Shown: positions 1 to 6,576 of the stretch, one piece after another | Layout: each line of letters starts with the position of its first letter | Position numbering within the stretch: the stretch's first letter is position 1 | Source: an uncultured Bacilli bacterium | GTDB lineage: Bacteria > Bacillota_I > Bacilli_A > RF39 > UBA660 | DNA length: 16,072 nt | Assembly (NCBI GenBank): GCA_947628105.1 | Contig: CANQYN010000016.1 | Location: 1-16,072, forward strand | Direction: 5' to 3' | The notes under the pieces: model-generated | The model's input: the letters and a program-made list of their open reading frames with translations, nothing else | What the model was told of the DNA's origin: nothing | The model's database searches: none | Translations under genes and position numbers: made by a program

Positions 1-167
1 GAACAGATAATGGCGCTCATATTGGCGGTTTAATCGGTGGTGGATTAATTACAATGGCTCTTGGCGTAAAATATAAAAGTAAGACAATCGAAAGAGTCAA
101 TGGAAGTATTTTGACCATTATCTTTTTAGCTTTTTTAATTTTTTTGGCTTTCTTTTATACGTTATAA
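1..167 (+). CDS. Rhomboid-family intramembrane serine protease (C-terminal end only)
   Basis: The reading frame is open from the window edge (first full codon at base 3) to a TAA at 165-167, giving about 54 residues. It begins with the motif DNGAHIGGLIGG, which matches the last conserved transmembrane helix of rhomboid proteases. Its histidine (AHIGG) is the partner of the catalytic serine located upstream, outside the window. A basic stretch (VKYKSK) and a final strongly hydrophobic helix ending FFYTL follow. Rhomboids cut membrane-embedded substrates within the bilayer. The serine-containing GxSG loop cannot be seen, so activity cannot be judged. The family call rests on the one short but characteristic motif. 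Confidence 0.8.
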   Translation, partial: TDNGAHIGGLIGGGLITMALGVKYKSKTIERVNGSILTIIFLAFLIFLAFFYTL

Positions 168-213
168 TTGTTATTCTTTACAAAAATAGAAAAAAAGATA
201 CGCGATTGTTAAA

Positions 214-248
214 TTTGTGTACACAAAGGAATAAAATTATGATATACT
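214..248 (+). promoter_or_regulatory. Promoter with extended -10 and a 14-bp perfect palindrome in the -35 area
   Basis: TATACT at 243-248 is preceded by TGA (240-242), giving an extended -10. No good -35 is present. Instead a perfect 14-bp palindrome, TTTGTGTACACAAA, occupies 214-227, where RNA polymerase or a regulator would bind. The palindrome is seen directly; a role as operator for the HD-domain gene at 271 is inference. Confidence 0.5.
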
Positions 249-270
249 GATATAGTATGAGGTGAAAGAA

Positions 271-774
271 ATGAAATTCTTCATGAAAGACGAAAATTAC
301 TCGATACTAGTTAAAAATATATTAGAAAATAAAGAATTTAATAAAATTAAAAATATTGAACATCATGGTACTAATAAATTTGAACATTCCATGCGAGTAT
401 CTTATTATGGATACCACATTTCTAAAATGTTAGGATTAGATTATCAAGCGGTTGCTAGAGCAGGATTATTGCATGATTTTGATTTAAATAAAGAGGGAAG
501 AAATTTTAAAGAAAAGTTTGTTGATACGTTTACTCATCCTAAAAAAGCAGTAGAAAACGCATCACAGTTATTTTCTTTAACCGATATGGAAAAAAATATT
601 ATTCAATCTCATATGTTTCCTTTTTATGTTACTTTACCAAAATATGCGGAAAGTTGGCTTGTCGATATGGTAGATAAAGTAATTGGAATGTCAGAATTTT
701 TTCATAAATTTTATAATTATGCTAGATATGCTGTAAATTTTTATATATTAATTTTGTTTAATGTAGTAAAATAG
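271..774 (+). CDS. HD-domain protein, putative metal-dependent phosphohydrolase
   Basis: A 167-residue protein with the HD-superfamily metal ligands in order: H39 in a FEHSMRVS helix, the H68-D69 doublet in GLLHDFD, then H89, H114 and an aspartate in LVDMVDK (132 or 135). HD proteins usually hydrolyse phosphate esters, often of nucleotides, with one or two metal ions. The substrate cannot be read from the sequence. The ATG at 271 is chosen because GAGGTG (259-264) sits 6 bases upstream; an in-frame GTG at 262 overlaps that ribosome binding site. The C-terminal ~20 residues are hydrophobic. The stop codon lies inside a small hairpin, and the next gene starts 33 bases on, so read-through into it is possible. 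Confidence 0.75.
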   Translation: MKFFMKDENYSILVKNILENKEFNKIKNIEHHGTNKFEHSMRVSYYGYHISKMLGLDYQAVARAGLLHDFDLNKEGRNFKEKFVDTFTHPKKAVENASQLFSLTDMEKNIIQSHMFPFYVTLPKYAESWLVDMVDKVIGMSEFFHKFYNYARYAVNFYILILFNVVK

Positions 775-794
775 AGATTATTATCTCTTTTTTT
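773..794 (+). terminator. Weak intrinsic terminator or attenuator overlapping the stop of the HD gene
   Basis: A 6-bp stem AGAGAT (773-778) / ATCTCT (783-788) with a TATT loop is followed by a run of T to 794. The stem is short and AT-rich, so only partial termination is likely, and the downstream gene at 808 may be expressed by read-through. Confidence 0.45.
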
Positions 795-807
795 AGGGGG
801 TTAAAAT

Positions 808-1377
808 ATGGAAGAATTTTATTTTTATTCTTTTTTTGATATTAATAAATTATCTTCACTACAGAAAAAGGAATTTCATCAATTTTATGATGCTACTTTA
901 CAAGAATGGGATCAAAATCGATTGATTCATCATATTATTTTATCCCATTATGGTAAATCCTTATATGAAATAGAAAACTTAATTCAAGATCAGTTATTAT
1001 TACATACTTCTCTTTCTTTTTTTCCTAATGATGTCGTTTTGTTATATCCTTCTTTCCCCCGCGTTTTAAAAGCGAGAACGTCAACCTTATGTCAGATATC
1101 AGGAAGTATTATTATGAAGAATAGTGAATATCTTTATTACCGTCCTATTTTAGATAATTTATCAAATGGACAAACTTATGTATTAACTAATTCAATAAAA
1201 GCAGAGTTAGGATATTCTGATTTTTTTCCTTCTACTATTTTTGAATTTGAACAATTAAATGATAAATTAAATAATTCTTATGAAGTTGAAGATGAATCAT
1301 ATAATTACTATGATATTTCTCAAAGAATAGGAGAGGGTCTTTCTATAAAAAAACTTAAAAATCTAAATAATAAGTGA
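808..1377 (+). CDS. Protein of unknown function, 189 aa
   Basis: I do not recognise this protein. It has a good ribosome binding site (AGGGGG at 795-800, 7 bases before the ATG). The sequence is rich in aromatic residues (a FYFYSFFD start, several Tyr/Phe clusters) with no transmembrane segment or signal peptide, so it is probably cytoplasmic. The first half looks helical (LQKKEFHQFYDATLQEWD), the middle has short beta-like stretches (VVLLYPSF, GSIIMKN), and the C-terminal tail is acidic and then basic (KKLKNLNNK). It follows the HD-domain gene by 33 bases and may be co-transcribed. No catalytic motif is evident. Confidence 0.6.
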   Translation: MEEFYFYSFFDINKLSSLQKKEFHQFYDATLQEWDQNRLIHHIILSHYGKSLYEIENLIQDQLLLHTSLSFFPNDVVLLYPSFPRVLKARTSTLCQISGSIIMKNSEYLYYRPILDNLSNGQTYVLTNSIKAELGYSDFFPSTIFEFEQLNDKLNNSYEVEDESYNYYDISQRIGEGLSIKKLKNLNNK

Positions 1378-1383
1378 TATAAT
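1375..1383 (+). promoter_or_regulatory. Extended -10 promoter of tRNA-Arg(CCT)
   Basis: TGA followed by TATAAT (1378-1383) lies 17 bases before the tRNA and overlaps the stop of the preceding gene. The -35 at the right distance is poor (TTAAAA, 1355-1360), as is common for extended -10 promoters. Confidence 0.5.
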
Positions 1384-1399
1384 ATAAATGTTCTTATTT

Positions 1400-1476
1400 G
1401 TTCCTGTAGCTCAGTAGGATAGAGCAATCGCCTCCTAAGCGATAGGTCGTTGGTTCAATTCCAATCAGGAACGCCA
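1400..1476 (+). tRNA. tRNA-Arg, anticodon CCT
   Basis: The acceptor stem GTTCCTG pairs with CAGGAAC, followed by discriminator G and an encoded CCA (1474-1476). The D arm is TAGCTCAGTAGGATAGAGC. The anticodon stem CGC/GCG encloses loop CTCCTAA, which gives anticodon CCT (reads AGG, Arg). The T arm is TTGG-TTCAATT-CCAA. All arms fold, and the 77-base length is normal. Confidence 0.95.
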
Positions 1477-1489
1477 TTTTATAATGTAT

Positions 1490-1517
1490 AACTAATTTGA
1501 ATAATTAGTTTTTTTAT
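1490..1517 (+). terminator. Intrinsic terminator of tRNA-Arg(CCT)
   Basis: Stem AACTAAT (1490-1496) / ATTAGTT (1504-1510) with a 7-base loop is followed by T's to 1517, 14 bases after the tRNA CCA end. Confidence 0.75.
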
Positions 1518-1620
1518 TGAATAATAGCGTTGAATTTAATAATTCTAATATCCCTAGTCATCAGAAAACCATCATAAAAAAAGAGGGAGATTATTACTTT
1601 GCAATATACTATTTCAAAAT

Positions 1621-1645
1621 AAAAAGCCATTATTTGGCTTTTTTA
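1621..1645. terminator. Bidirectional terminator overlapping the end of the membrane-protein gene
   Basis: AAAAAGCCA (1621-1629) pairs with TGGCTTTTT (1635-1643) around a 5-base loop containing the TAA stop (1630-1632) of the minus-strand gene. T runs follow on both strands, so it can end transcription from either side. The stem also encodes the last residues (KKAK). Confidence 0.7.
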
Positions 1646-2547
1646 GTTAGTCGTTTTTTTATCTTTCGATAAATTATATAAAAAATAATACTTAATAAAA
1701 TTCCTATGATAATTCCAATCCATAATGATTGAATAATACGATTGATAAGATATACGACAATTTCATAAAAACTTCCTAATTGCATTTCTAAATTTAAATT
1801 TTTTATGATGACCAATCCTACTATTACCATAAATGTAAAAATAGAGTAAAAAAGAGAAATAATAGAAGTATATTTTAACCAAGCAAAAGTTTTATAATTA
1901 AGTGCACCTAACAAAATGAAAATAAGAAAATATAATCCAATCAAACAAAATAGAAAAGTGTTACTAATAAATTTAGAAGATAGATTTTTAATATCATTTA
2001 AAGTAAGACCATTTTGAATGACTGTATCACCTTGTTTTTCTAATATTTCTTCTGTCGTAGGAAGGAGTGTGACAATATCATCACCTTTTTTGTCAATATA
2101 TTGATAAATTTTATTTTCATTTTGTTCGATAAATTTTTTTTGTGATCCTGTCAATTCTTTTTCTATTTCTTGAAAATTTCCCGATACAAAATGAAGTAAA
2201 TCCTCTTTAGTTATGGGTGCTTCCTGGTTTTTTTGAAAAAAAGAGCTAATGGAACGAGAAAGATAAGTATTTATAAAATCTTTTGTTGCCGATGAATGAA
2301 TCGTCTTTGAAATAATATCGTCAGGAATTCCTACTTCATCTAAGATTTCTTTTGCATTGTTTTCTAATCCATTACTTTTTTGCTCTAGATTATTTATAAT
2401 AATATTAGTACCGACTTGATCTAATGTCGACTTTATTGAAGTAGTACTTAGTTCTCTTTTTAATACTAAAGAAATGGTTAATATTAGTAAAATAATAATA
2501 CTTAGGAGAATTAATAAAAAATTGGCAAAACCTTTTACTATTTTCAT
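1630..2547 (-). CDS. Membrane protein of unknown function with a large extracytoplasmic domain
   Basis: A 305-residue protein. One N-terminal hydrophobic helix (about residues 8-28) is followed by a hydrophilic, helix-rich domain of about 165 residues (29-195). Three further transmembrane helices (about 197-216, 226-248 and 268-292) precede a basic cytoplasmic tail (YRKIKKRLTKKAK). By the positive-inside rule the large loop faces outside. I recognise no family or active site. The start is supported by a GAGGTGAT ribosome binding site just upstream on the minus strand. A minus-strand promoter, TTGCTT (2588-2593)-17-TATACT (2565-2570), lies back-to-back with the csoR-like promoter, so the two genes may share regulation. 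The divergent arrangement raises the possibility that this protein is a target of the repressor. Confidence 0.65.
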   Translation of the reverse strand: MKIVKGFANFLLILLSIIILLILTISLVLKRELSTTSIKSTLDQVGTNIIINNLEQKSNGLENNAKEILDEVGIPDDIISKTIHSSATKDFINTYLSRSISSFFQKNQEAPITKEDLLHFVSGNFQEIEKELTGSQKKFIEQNENKIYQYIDKKGDDIVTLLPTTEEILEKQGDTVIQNGLTLNDIKNLSSKFISNTFLFCLIGLYFLIFILLGALNYKTFAWLKYTSIISLFYSIFTFMVIVGLVIIKNLNLEMQLGSFYEIVVYLINRIIQSLWIGIIIGILLSIIFYIIYRKIKKRLTKKAK

Positions 2548-2564
2548 CTTATCACCTCGCTATC

Positions 2565-2593
2565 AGTATAATATAAAACGAGTAAGAAAGCAA
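2565..2593 (-). promoter_or_regulatory. Promoter of the minus-strand membrane-protein gene
   Basis: Read on the minus strand, -35 TTGCTT is complementary to 2588-2593 and -10 TATACT to 2565-2570, with exactly 17 bases between them. It lies 17-45 bases upstream of the start codon and next to the divergent csoR-like promoter. Confidence 0.6.
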
Positions 2594-2602
2594 GTTGACC
2601 AT

Positions 2603-2631
2603 TTGACTATTATACCCGTAGGTAGTATAAT
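2603..2631 (+). promoter_or_regulatory. csoR-like promoter with candidate CsoR-type operator in the spacer
   Basis: TTGACT (2603-2608) and TATAAT (2626-2631) are separated by 17 bases, a near-ideal housekeeping promoter. The spacer carries a dyad: TATAC (2611-2615) and GTATA (2625-2629) flank a C/G-containing centre, with an inner TACC...GGTA (2613-2624). CsoR/FrmR/RcnR operators typically have AT-rich dyad arms around short C and G tracts, so this is a good candidate autoregulatory site. The promoter is seen directly; the operator role is inferred. Confidence 0.6.
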
Positions 2632-2647
2632 GAAAACAGGTGAGAAG

Positions 2648-2944
2648 ATGGAACAGAATGCAAAAAAAAGAATAGAAGTTCGTGATAAAGAAGAGAAAAA
2701 GAAAATCATTACTAGATTAAGAGTAATCGAAGGACAAGTGAGAGGAATTCAACAAATGGTTGATTTAAATCGTACTTGTGAAGATATTCTAACTCAGATT
2801 TCAGCCATTGAGAAATCATTACAAAGTGTAGGAGCTTCTTTATTAGAAGAACATCTGGAAAATGATGTGACAAAACGAATTCAAGCCAATGATAAAGAGG
2901 TCATAAAGCAAGTGATGGAATTGATAAAACGGTACCAAGTATAA
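2648..2944 (+). CDS. CsoR/FrmR/RcnR-family (DUF156) transcriptional repressor
   Basis: 98 residues, the usual family size, all-helical. The family signature is clear: RLRVIEGQVRGIQQMV (23-38), then C44 in RTCEDILTQ and H69 in EEHL, exactly 25 residues apart as in CsoR (C36/H61). The third Cu(I) ligand of CsoR, a cysteine four residues after the histidine, is Asp73 here. The site is therefore Cys-His-Asp, and the inducer could be a metal other than Cu(I), or an electrophile or aldehyde as in FrmR. Such proteins are tetramers or dimers that leave DNA on binding the inducer. The start at 2648 fits the ribosome binding site AGGTGAG (2638-2644); the in-frame extension upstream runs through the promoter and is rejected. 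The TtcA-like gene follows after 38 bases, probably in the same transcript. Confidence 0.88.
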   Translation: MEQNAKKRIEVRDKEEKKKIITRLRVIEGQVRGIQQMVDLNRTCEDILTQISAIEKSLQSVGASLLEEHLENDVTKRIQANDKEVIKQVMELIKRYQV

Positions 2945-2982
2945 TATAGTTATACGTTTTTTTCATATAGAGGAGAAAGAAA

Positions 2983-3810
2983 ATGGAAAGATATCAAGAA
3001 ATAGAAAGAAACATCATAAAAAAATATCGAAAAGAAATTTGGAGTAAATTTGTAAAAGCGGTTCAAGAGTATCATTTAATTGAAGAAAACGATACTATTA
3101 TGGTTTGTATCAGCGGTGGAAAAGATTCTTTTTTACTAGCTAAATGTATACAAGAACTAAATCGTCATGGAAAAGTTCCTTTCCAAGCTCATTATGTTGT
3201 GATGGATCCAGGATATAAAAGCGAAAATCGAAAACAAATTATCGAAAATGCTCAACTTTTAAATATTCCCATAAAAATATTTGATAGTGATATTTTTGAA
3301 GTTGTGAAGCAATTTGATATTAAAAGTGCTTGTTATCTTTGTGCTAGAATGAGAAGGGGATATTTGTATAGTAAGGCAAAAGAGTTAGGATGTAATAAAA
3401 TTGCTTTAGGACATCATTTTAATGATGTCATTGAAACTAATTTATTATCTTTGTTTTATGGAGCAGAAATAAAAACGATGATGCCTAAGTTACATAGTAC
3501 TAACTTTGAAGGAATGGAATTAATTCGTCCTCTTTACTTAGTAAAAGAAGAAGATATTATTTCATGGGGGAACTATCATCATTTAAAATTTTTAAATTGT
3601 GCTTGCCGTTTTACTGAAAAAACTTTAAAAGAAGAAGATCATTTTAGTAAAAGAAATGAAATGAAACAGCTGATAAAAGAATTGAAAAAAATTCATAAAG
3701 GAATTGATTATAATATTTTTAAAGCATTTGATAACGTCAATTTAAACTGTGTTTTGGGAACCAAAAAAGAAGGATGTTACCATAGTTTTTTAGATGATTA
3801 TGAAAAATAG
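2983..3810 (+). CDS. TtcA/TilS-type PP-loop ATPase, putative tRNA 2-thiocytidine synthesis protein
   Basis: 275 residues of the N-type ATP pyrophosphatase superfamily. The PP-loop is SGGKDS (44-49). A CxxC pair (CYLC, 117-120) and the downstream GHHFND...ET block (143-152) are typical of TtcA, and a further Cys pair (C206, C208) could supply the third ligand of a [4Fe-4S] cluster. TtcA activates C32 of certain tRNAs by adenylation and replaces its oxygen with sulfur. This is the family assignment; Bacillota homologues are less well characterised and the true substrate may differ. The ribosome binding site is AGGAG about 8 bases upstream. The position behind a CsoR-family repressor suggests control by a thiol- or metal-related signal, which would be unusual for a tRNA-modifying enzyme. 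Confidence 0.8.
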   Translation: MERYQEIERNIIKKYRKEIWSKFVKAVQEYHLIEENDTIMVCISGGKDSFLLAKCIQELNRHGKVPFQAHYVVMDPGYKSENRKQIIENAQLLNIPIKIFDSDIFEVVKQFDIKSACYLCARMRRGYLYSKAKELGCNKIALGHHFNDVIETNLLSLFYGAEIKTMMPKLHSTNFEGMELIRPLYLVKEEDIISWGNYHHLKFLNCACRFTEKTLKEEDHFSKRNEMKQLIKELKKIHKGIDYNIFKAFDNVNLNCVLGTKKEGCYHSFLDDYEK

Positions 3811-3836
3811 AAAACAAAATTGTTTTCTATTTTTTT
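3803..3836. terminator. Strong bidirectional terminator between convergent genes
   Basis: A near-perfect hairpin of about 14 bp runs from A3803 to T3834, with centre ACAA-AA-TTGT and a T run at 3830-3836. It overlaps the stop of the TtcA-like gene (plus) and abuts the end of the minus gene at 3838, and so serves both. Confidence 0.85.
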
Positions 3837-3837
3837 A

Positions 3838-4275
3838 CTATAAAAATTTTTTTAATTCTTCTATTGTTTTTTGTTGAAATTTTAAGAAATCTTTTCCTAT
3901 TTTTTCTTCTTCTTTGGTCAATGTTTTGTGATAGGTATCTAATTCTTTTTCCATATCTAAACTTCCCATTGATAATCCTTGTATCAACATATCTGCTATA
4001 TTAGAATCACTATTATCTTTTTCTACTTCTTTTTTGATATGCATATTTGCTCCCATTTTAGCAAACAAACCAGTTTCTTCTAAAGAAACACCTTTTTGTT
4101 CTAATCCCTCTTTGGCTCTTTTTTGAAAATCTTGATATTTTGTTAAAATATCTTCGATAACTGGTTTAATTTTATTATCTTTTTCTTTTAGATATTCTAG
4201 TAATTGTTCAATCGTATAAACACCCATTTCGGCATCTTTATAAATACGAATGAATAGTTCATATTTTGAATCCAT
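3838..4275 (-). CDS. Small all-helical protein, possibly ferritin-like fold
   Basis: 145 residues, soluble, charged and predicted almost entirely helical: YELFIRIYKDAEMGVYTIEQ, then a central amphipathic helix, a Gly/Met-rich loop (GLFAKMGANM), a second Met-rich helix (ADMLIQGLSMGSLDMEK) and a Lys/Glu-rich C-terminal helix. The helix lengths resemble ferritin-like four-helix bundles, but the Exx-H metal ligands of true ferritins are not obvious, so this is only a fold suggestion. The ribosome binding site on the minus strand is AAGGAGG, 7 bases before the ATG. It has its own upstream region next to tRNA-Thr and shares a terminator with the TtcA-like gene. Function unknown. Confidence 0.65.
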   Translation of the reverse strand: MDSKYELFIRIYKDAEMGVYTIEQLLEYLKEKDNKIKPVIEDILTKYQDFQKRAKEGLEQKGVSLEETGLFAKMGANMHIKKEVEKDNSDSNIADMLIQGLSMGSLDMEKELDTYHKTLTKEEEKIGKDFLKFQQKTIEELKKFL

Positions 4276-4340
4276 AAAATTCCTCCTTGATAGTTATTGT
4301 CATCTATTTTGATAAAATTATACATATATATAAGAAAATA

Positions 4341-4369
4341 TTGTTTCAACAACAAAAATTTGATATACT
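4341..4369 (+). promoter_or_regulatory. Promoter of tRNA-Thr
   Basis: TTGTTT (4341-4346), 17 bases, TATACT (4364-4369) with an extended TGA at 4361-4363. Transcription would start about 7 bases before the tRNA 5' end. Confidence 0.7.
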
Positions 4370-4382
4370 TATCTTTAGAAAT

Positions 4383-4456
4383 GCCGCAATAGTATAATGG
4401 TATTACGAGACCATGGTAAGGTTTTAATCGGTGTTCAATTCACCGTTGCGGCACCA
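4383..4456 (+). tRNA. tRNA-Thr, anticodon GGT
   Basis: Acceptor GCCGCAA pairs fully with TTGCGGC, followed by discriminator A and encoded CCA. Anticodon stem AGACC/GGTTT encloses loop ATGGTAA, giving anticodon GGT with A37. The T arm is CGGTG-TTCAATT-CACCG. G1-C72 and C2-G71 fit known threonine identity elements. Oddities are only three good D-stem pairs and A rather than a pyrimidine at position 32. Total length is 74 bases. Confidence 0.88.
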
Positions 4457-4468
4457 TTTAATAAATTT

Positions 4469-4499
4469 GCCCATAATCCCTTATATTATGGGCTTTTTT
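4469..4499 (+). terminator. Intrinsic terminator of tRNA-Thr
   Basis: A 9-bp stem GCCCATAAT (4469-4477) / ATTATGGGC (4485-4493) with a 7-base loop is followed by six T's. Strong. Confidence 0.88.
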
Positions 4500-4654
4500 G
4501 ATGCATTAATATATATTATAATTCTTTAAATATATAAAAATAAAGTGTTATGTGTCATTTCGTGTGCCAAAAAATAGTTTTTTCTTTATTTTGTATGATT
4601 ATTGGTAATAAAAATTAGTTAGAATAAGTAATAGCCTTTAAATAACCTAAAGTA

Positions 4655-4683
4655 TTGACATTCAAAATAGATGATGCTAGAAT
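4655..4683 (+). promoter_or_regulatory. Strong promoter of the 4712-5303 gene pair
   Basis: Consensus TTGACA (4655-4660), 17 bases, TAGAAT (4678-4683), plus an extended TGC at 4675-4677. Between the tRNA-Thr terminator and this site (4500-4654) I see only AT-rich sequence. Confidence 0.75.
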
Positions 4684-4711
4684 ATTACTCAAATAAAAGG
4701 AGGGTATATGA

Positions 4712-5038
4712 ATGGATGAAGAAAGATTAAAGGCCTTAAAAGAAATTGGAAATATGGTAAAGGAGAATGAGGATAAATTGACTGATATAAGAAAAAGAGA
4801 TTGGATGACTATGGATAATAGATTTGCTAAAGCTCTAAATTTGTTTATTGAACTTGAAGATATTTTAACTGATTTAGATGATTATCAAATGGAAACTGGA
4901 CAGTATTATACCGATTTTGAAGAACTTTCTAATCAATTATCACATACTAGAGAACATTTTACTAAATATATAGATAGCCATCCAGAATTATTAACTATGG
5001 ATGATGAAATTGAAGAAGTTTTAACAAATAATCGTTAG
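4712..5038 (+). CDS. Small acidic helical protein of unknown function
   Basis: 108 residues, strongly acidic, no membrane segment or signal peptide, predicted as three or four amphipathic helices (KALKEIGNMVKENEDKL, FAKALNLFIELEDILTDL, DFEELSNQLSHTREHF). No recognised family. The ribosome binding site AAGGAGGG (4697-4704) is 7 bases before the ATG at 4712. An ATG at 4708 in another frame gives only three codons. A consensus promoter lies just upstream and a second small gene follows after 37 bases, so the two are probably one transcription unit that ends at the hairpin 5367-5399. Confidence 0.65.
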   Translation: MDEERLKALKEIGNMVKENEDKLTDIRKRDWMTMDNRFAKALNLFIELEDILTDLDDYQMETGQYYTDFEELSNQLSHTREHFTKYIDSHPELLTMDDEIEEVLTNNR

Positions 5039-5075
5039 ATATAAATATTTATATAGATTCAAAGGAGGTTTTGGA

Positions 5076-5303
5076 ATGTCAAAAAAAGAAGTACTACACG
5101 AAAATGAAAGTTCCACAGGTTTGACTAGAGTTCGAAGAAACAGTCGTGGTGAAATAATTATTGATAGTTATTATGGTGATGTTCGTGATAAAGATAACCA
5201 TGATAGATTATCATTAAATGTCACAACTGGGCAAGTATCAGGACATGGATATGGTCATTCTGATTCATTTGATACTTCTAAAGATAAAAGCAAGAAAAAA
5301 TAA
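5076..5303 (+). CDS. Small hydrophilic protein of unknown function, 75 aa
   Basis: 75 residues, highly charged and probably poorly ordered at both ends. The middle contains GEIIIDSYYGDVRDKDNHDR and a Gly/His segment (GHGYGHSD), and the tail is Lys-rich (DKSKKK). There is no hydrophobic segment. The excellent ribosome binding site AAAGGAGG (5061-5068) argues that it is a real gene despite its size. It is probably co-transcribed with the acidic protein upstream. An acidic and a basic partner side by side could interact, but nothing in the sequence shows this. Confidence 0.55.
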   Translation: MSKKEVLHENESSTGLTRVRRNSRGEIIIDSYYGDVRDKDNHDRLSLNVTTGQVSGHGYGHSDSFDTSKDKSKKK

Positions 5304-5323
5304 TACAGCAAAAAAAATAAAAG

Positions 5324-5352
5324 TTGATATTTTATAGAATTTGTCATATACT
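5324..5352 (+). promoter_or_regulatory. Promoter placed immediately before a terminator
   Basis: TTGATA (5324-5329), exactly 17 bases, TATACT (5347-5352). Transcription would start near 5359, only about 8 bases before the hairpin at 5367. Chance matches are possible in such AT-rich DNA. Confidence 0.45.
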
Positions 5353-5366
5353 TAATTATGAGATGT

Positions 5367-5399
5367 ACCTAGGAATTTTTTGAAGTCCTAGGTCTTTTT
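5367..5399 (+). terminator. Intrinsic terminator
   Basis: An 8-bp stem ACCTAGGA (5367-5374) / TCCTAGGT (5386-5393) with an 11-base loop is followed by C and five T's. It ends the 4712-5303 unit, and perhaps also a very short RNA started by the promoter just upstream. Confidence 0.85.
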
Positions 5400-5508
5400 C
5401 ATATATCTATTTTTTCATTAACTGTTATTAAATAAATATTTAATATTTTTAGCACAGCTATTTATAAATTTTGCATAAAACCAGAACAAAATTCGAATAG
5501 TTATTTAC

Positions 5509-5608
5509 TTGACTTTTGATTGAAAGGTAGTAAAATATGGTAAATTAGTGTGAAATATGCCATTTAGAATCTTAATGACTTTATATATATTGTAGAAAAT
5601 GCTATAAT
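5509..5608 (+). promoter_or_regulatory. Two candidate promoters for the gene at 5629
   Basis: The first is TTGACT (5509-5514)-16-TAAAAT (5531-5536). The second is an extended -10, TGC plus TATAAT (5603-5608), with only a weak -35, 24 bases before the start codon. The stretch 5400-5508 shows nothing else. Confidence 0.5.
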
Positions 5609-5628
5609 ATATATTTAAGGGAGGTTTT

Positions 5629-6576
5629 ATGATGAGCGAAATTGAAAAGCTAGATGATGAATTATATGGGGCAAAGTATGGAATTCCCAACATCAAAGAT
5701 GCTTATATTATATGGGAACAAATTAAACGTAGACCAGAAATATTAAGGGAAGCTGTTAAAATTAAAAGAAACAAATGGAATAATGGAGATGTAGTAAATG
5801 GACTAACTATTTGTGATGCCATGTTAACAGATTATCGTTATGTTGATTCAGTAGCATACAATGAATTAATTCAAAATATTTATACCAATAAGGATATTGC
5901 TAGGATTGTTATAGATGGCGCAAGTAATGGAGGAAATTCTTATTTATTGATGAGTTTATGGAACGATAATATAAAATTAACGGAAACGCAGAAAGCTTTT
6001 GCCGTTGATGAAGCTATGAATAAAATAGGAACTATTAGATATGAAACTAATATGAATAATTACTCTAAAATACTTGATGAAAAAGGAATTACAGACGAGC
6101 AAACTATATATACTGAATTTGGAGGTTCTATTAATCCTGTAGGTGCTAAGATAGAAAATATGTATATAACAAGTATTTTTACTTCATTAAGTGCTACTCA
6201 AGCTCATGGAAATGGGGATTTTGATATTAGATATTGGATACTTAGAAATCCGAATTGGACTTTAGATGAAAAGCAAAAATTGATTATGGATTTTTGGGCT
6301 GATGACGAGGTTTATGATGCAACATTAGAACAATGGGAATGGGGGATAGCAAACGATAGTGTCAACTATAAAGATGAAAAACTACCTCAATTTGATAAAT
6401 ATGAAATGTATGAATATTCTTATGAAAGTCTATTAAAATTCTATGATGATAAAAAAACTACTGATAGAATTTGGAATGAAATACAATTTTGTAAACAAAT
6501 GCATAAGTTAAGACCTCAACAATGGGAAATAGAACCTTTGACACAAAAAACTTTAGTTAAAATGAGTCAAAATTAA
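5629..6576 (+). CDS. Protein of unknown function, 315 aa
   Basis: A soluble protein of 314-315 residues, rich in Trp, Tyr, Asn and Asp, with no membrane segment. I see no known motif. It looks helical and loosely repetitive: segments such as NIKLTETQKAFAVDEAMNK and NWTLDEKQKLIMDFWADDE resemble each other, as in helical-repeat proteins, but the repeat is not regular. The second ATG (5632) is better spaced (7 bases) from the GGGAGG ribosome binding site (5619-5624) than the first. It stands alone in the tRNA-Thr to tRNA-Arg interval with its own promoter. Context and composition suggest an accessory gene; no function is proposed. Confidence 0.65.
   Translation: MMSEIEKLDDELYGAKYGIPNIKDAYIIWEQIKRRPEILREAVKIKRNKWNNGDVVNGLTICDAMLTDYRYVDSVAYNELIQNIYTNKDIARIVIDGASNGGNSYLLMSLWNDNIKLTETQKAFAVDEAMNKIGTIRYETNMNNYSKILDEKGITDEQTIYTEFGGSINPVGAKIENMYITSIFTSLSATQAHGNGDFDIRYWILRNPNWTLDEKQKLIMDFWADDEVYDATLEQWEWGIANDSVNYKDEKLPQFDKYEMYEYSYESLLKFYDDKKTTDRIWNEIQFCKQMHKLRPQQWEIEPLTQKTLVKMSQN

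Noticed and set aside
1550..1620. Remnant gene start after GAGGGAG near 1583
   Set aside because: Only a few sense codons follow, without ATG; too short to support.
2474..2647. Longer N-terminus for the CsoR-family repressor
   Set aside because: It overlaps the divergent gene and both promoters; the family protein starts at the ATG at 2648, which has a proper ribosome binding site.
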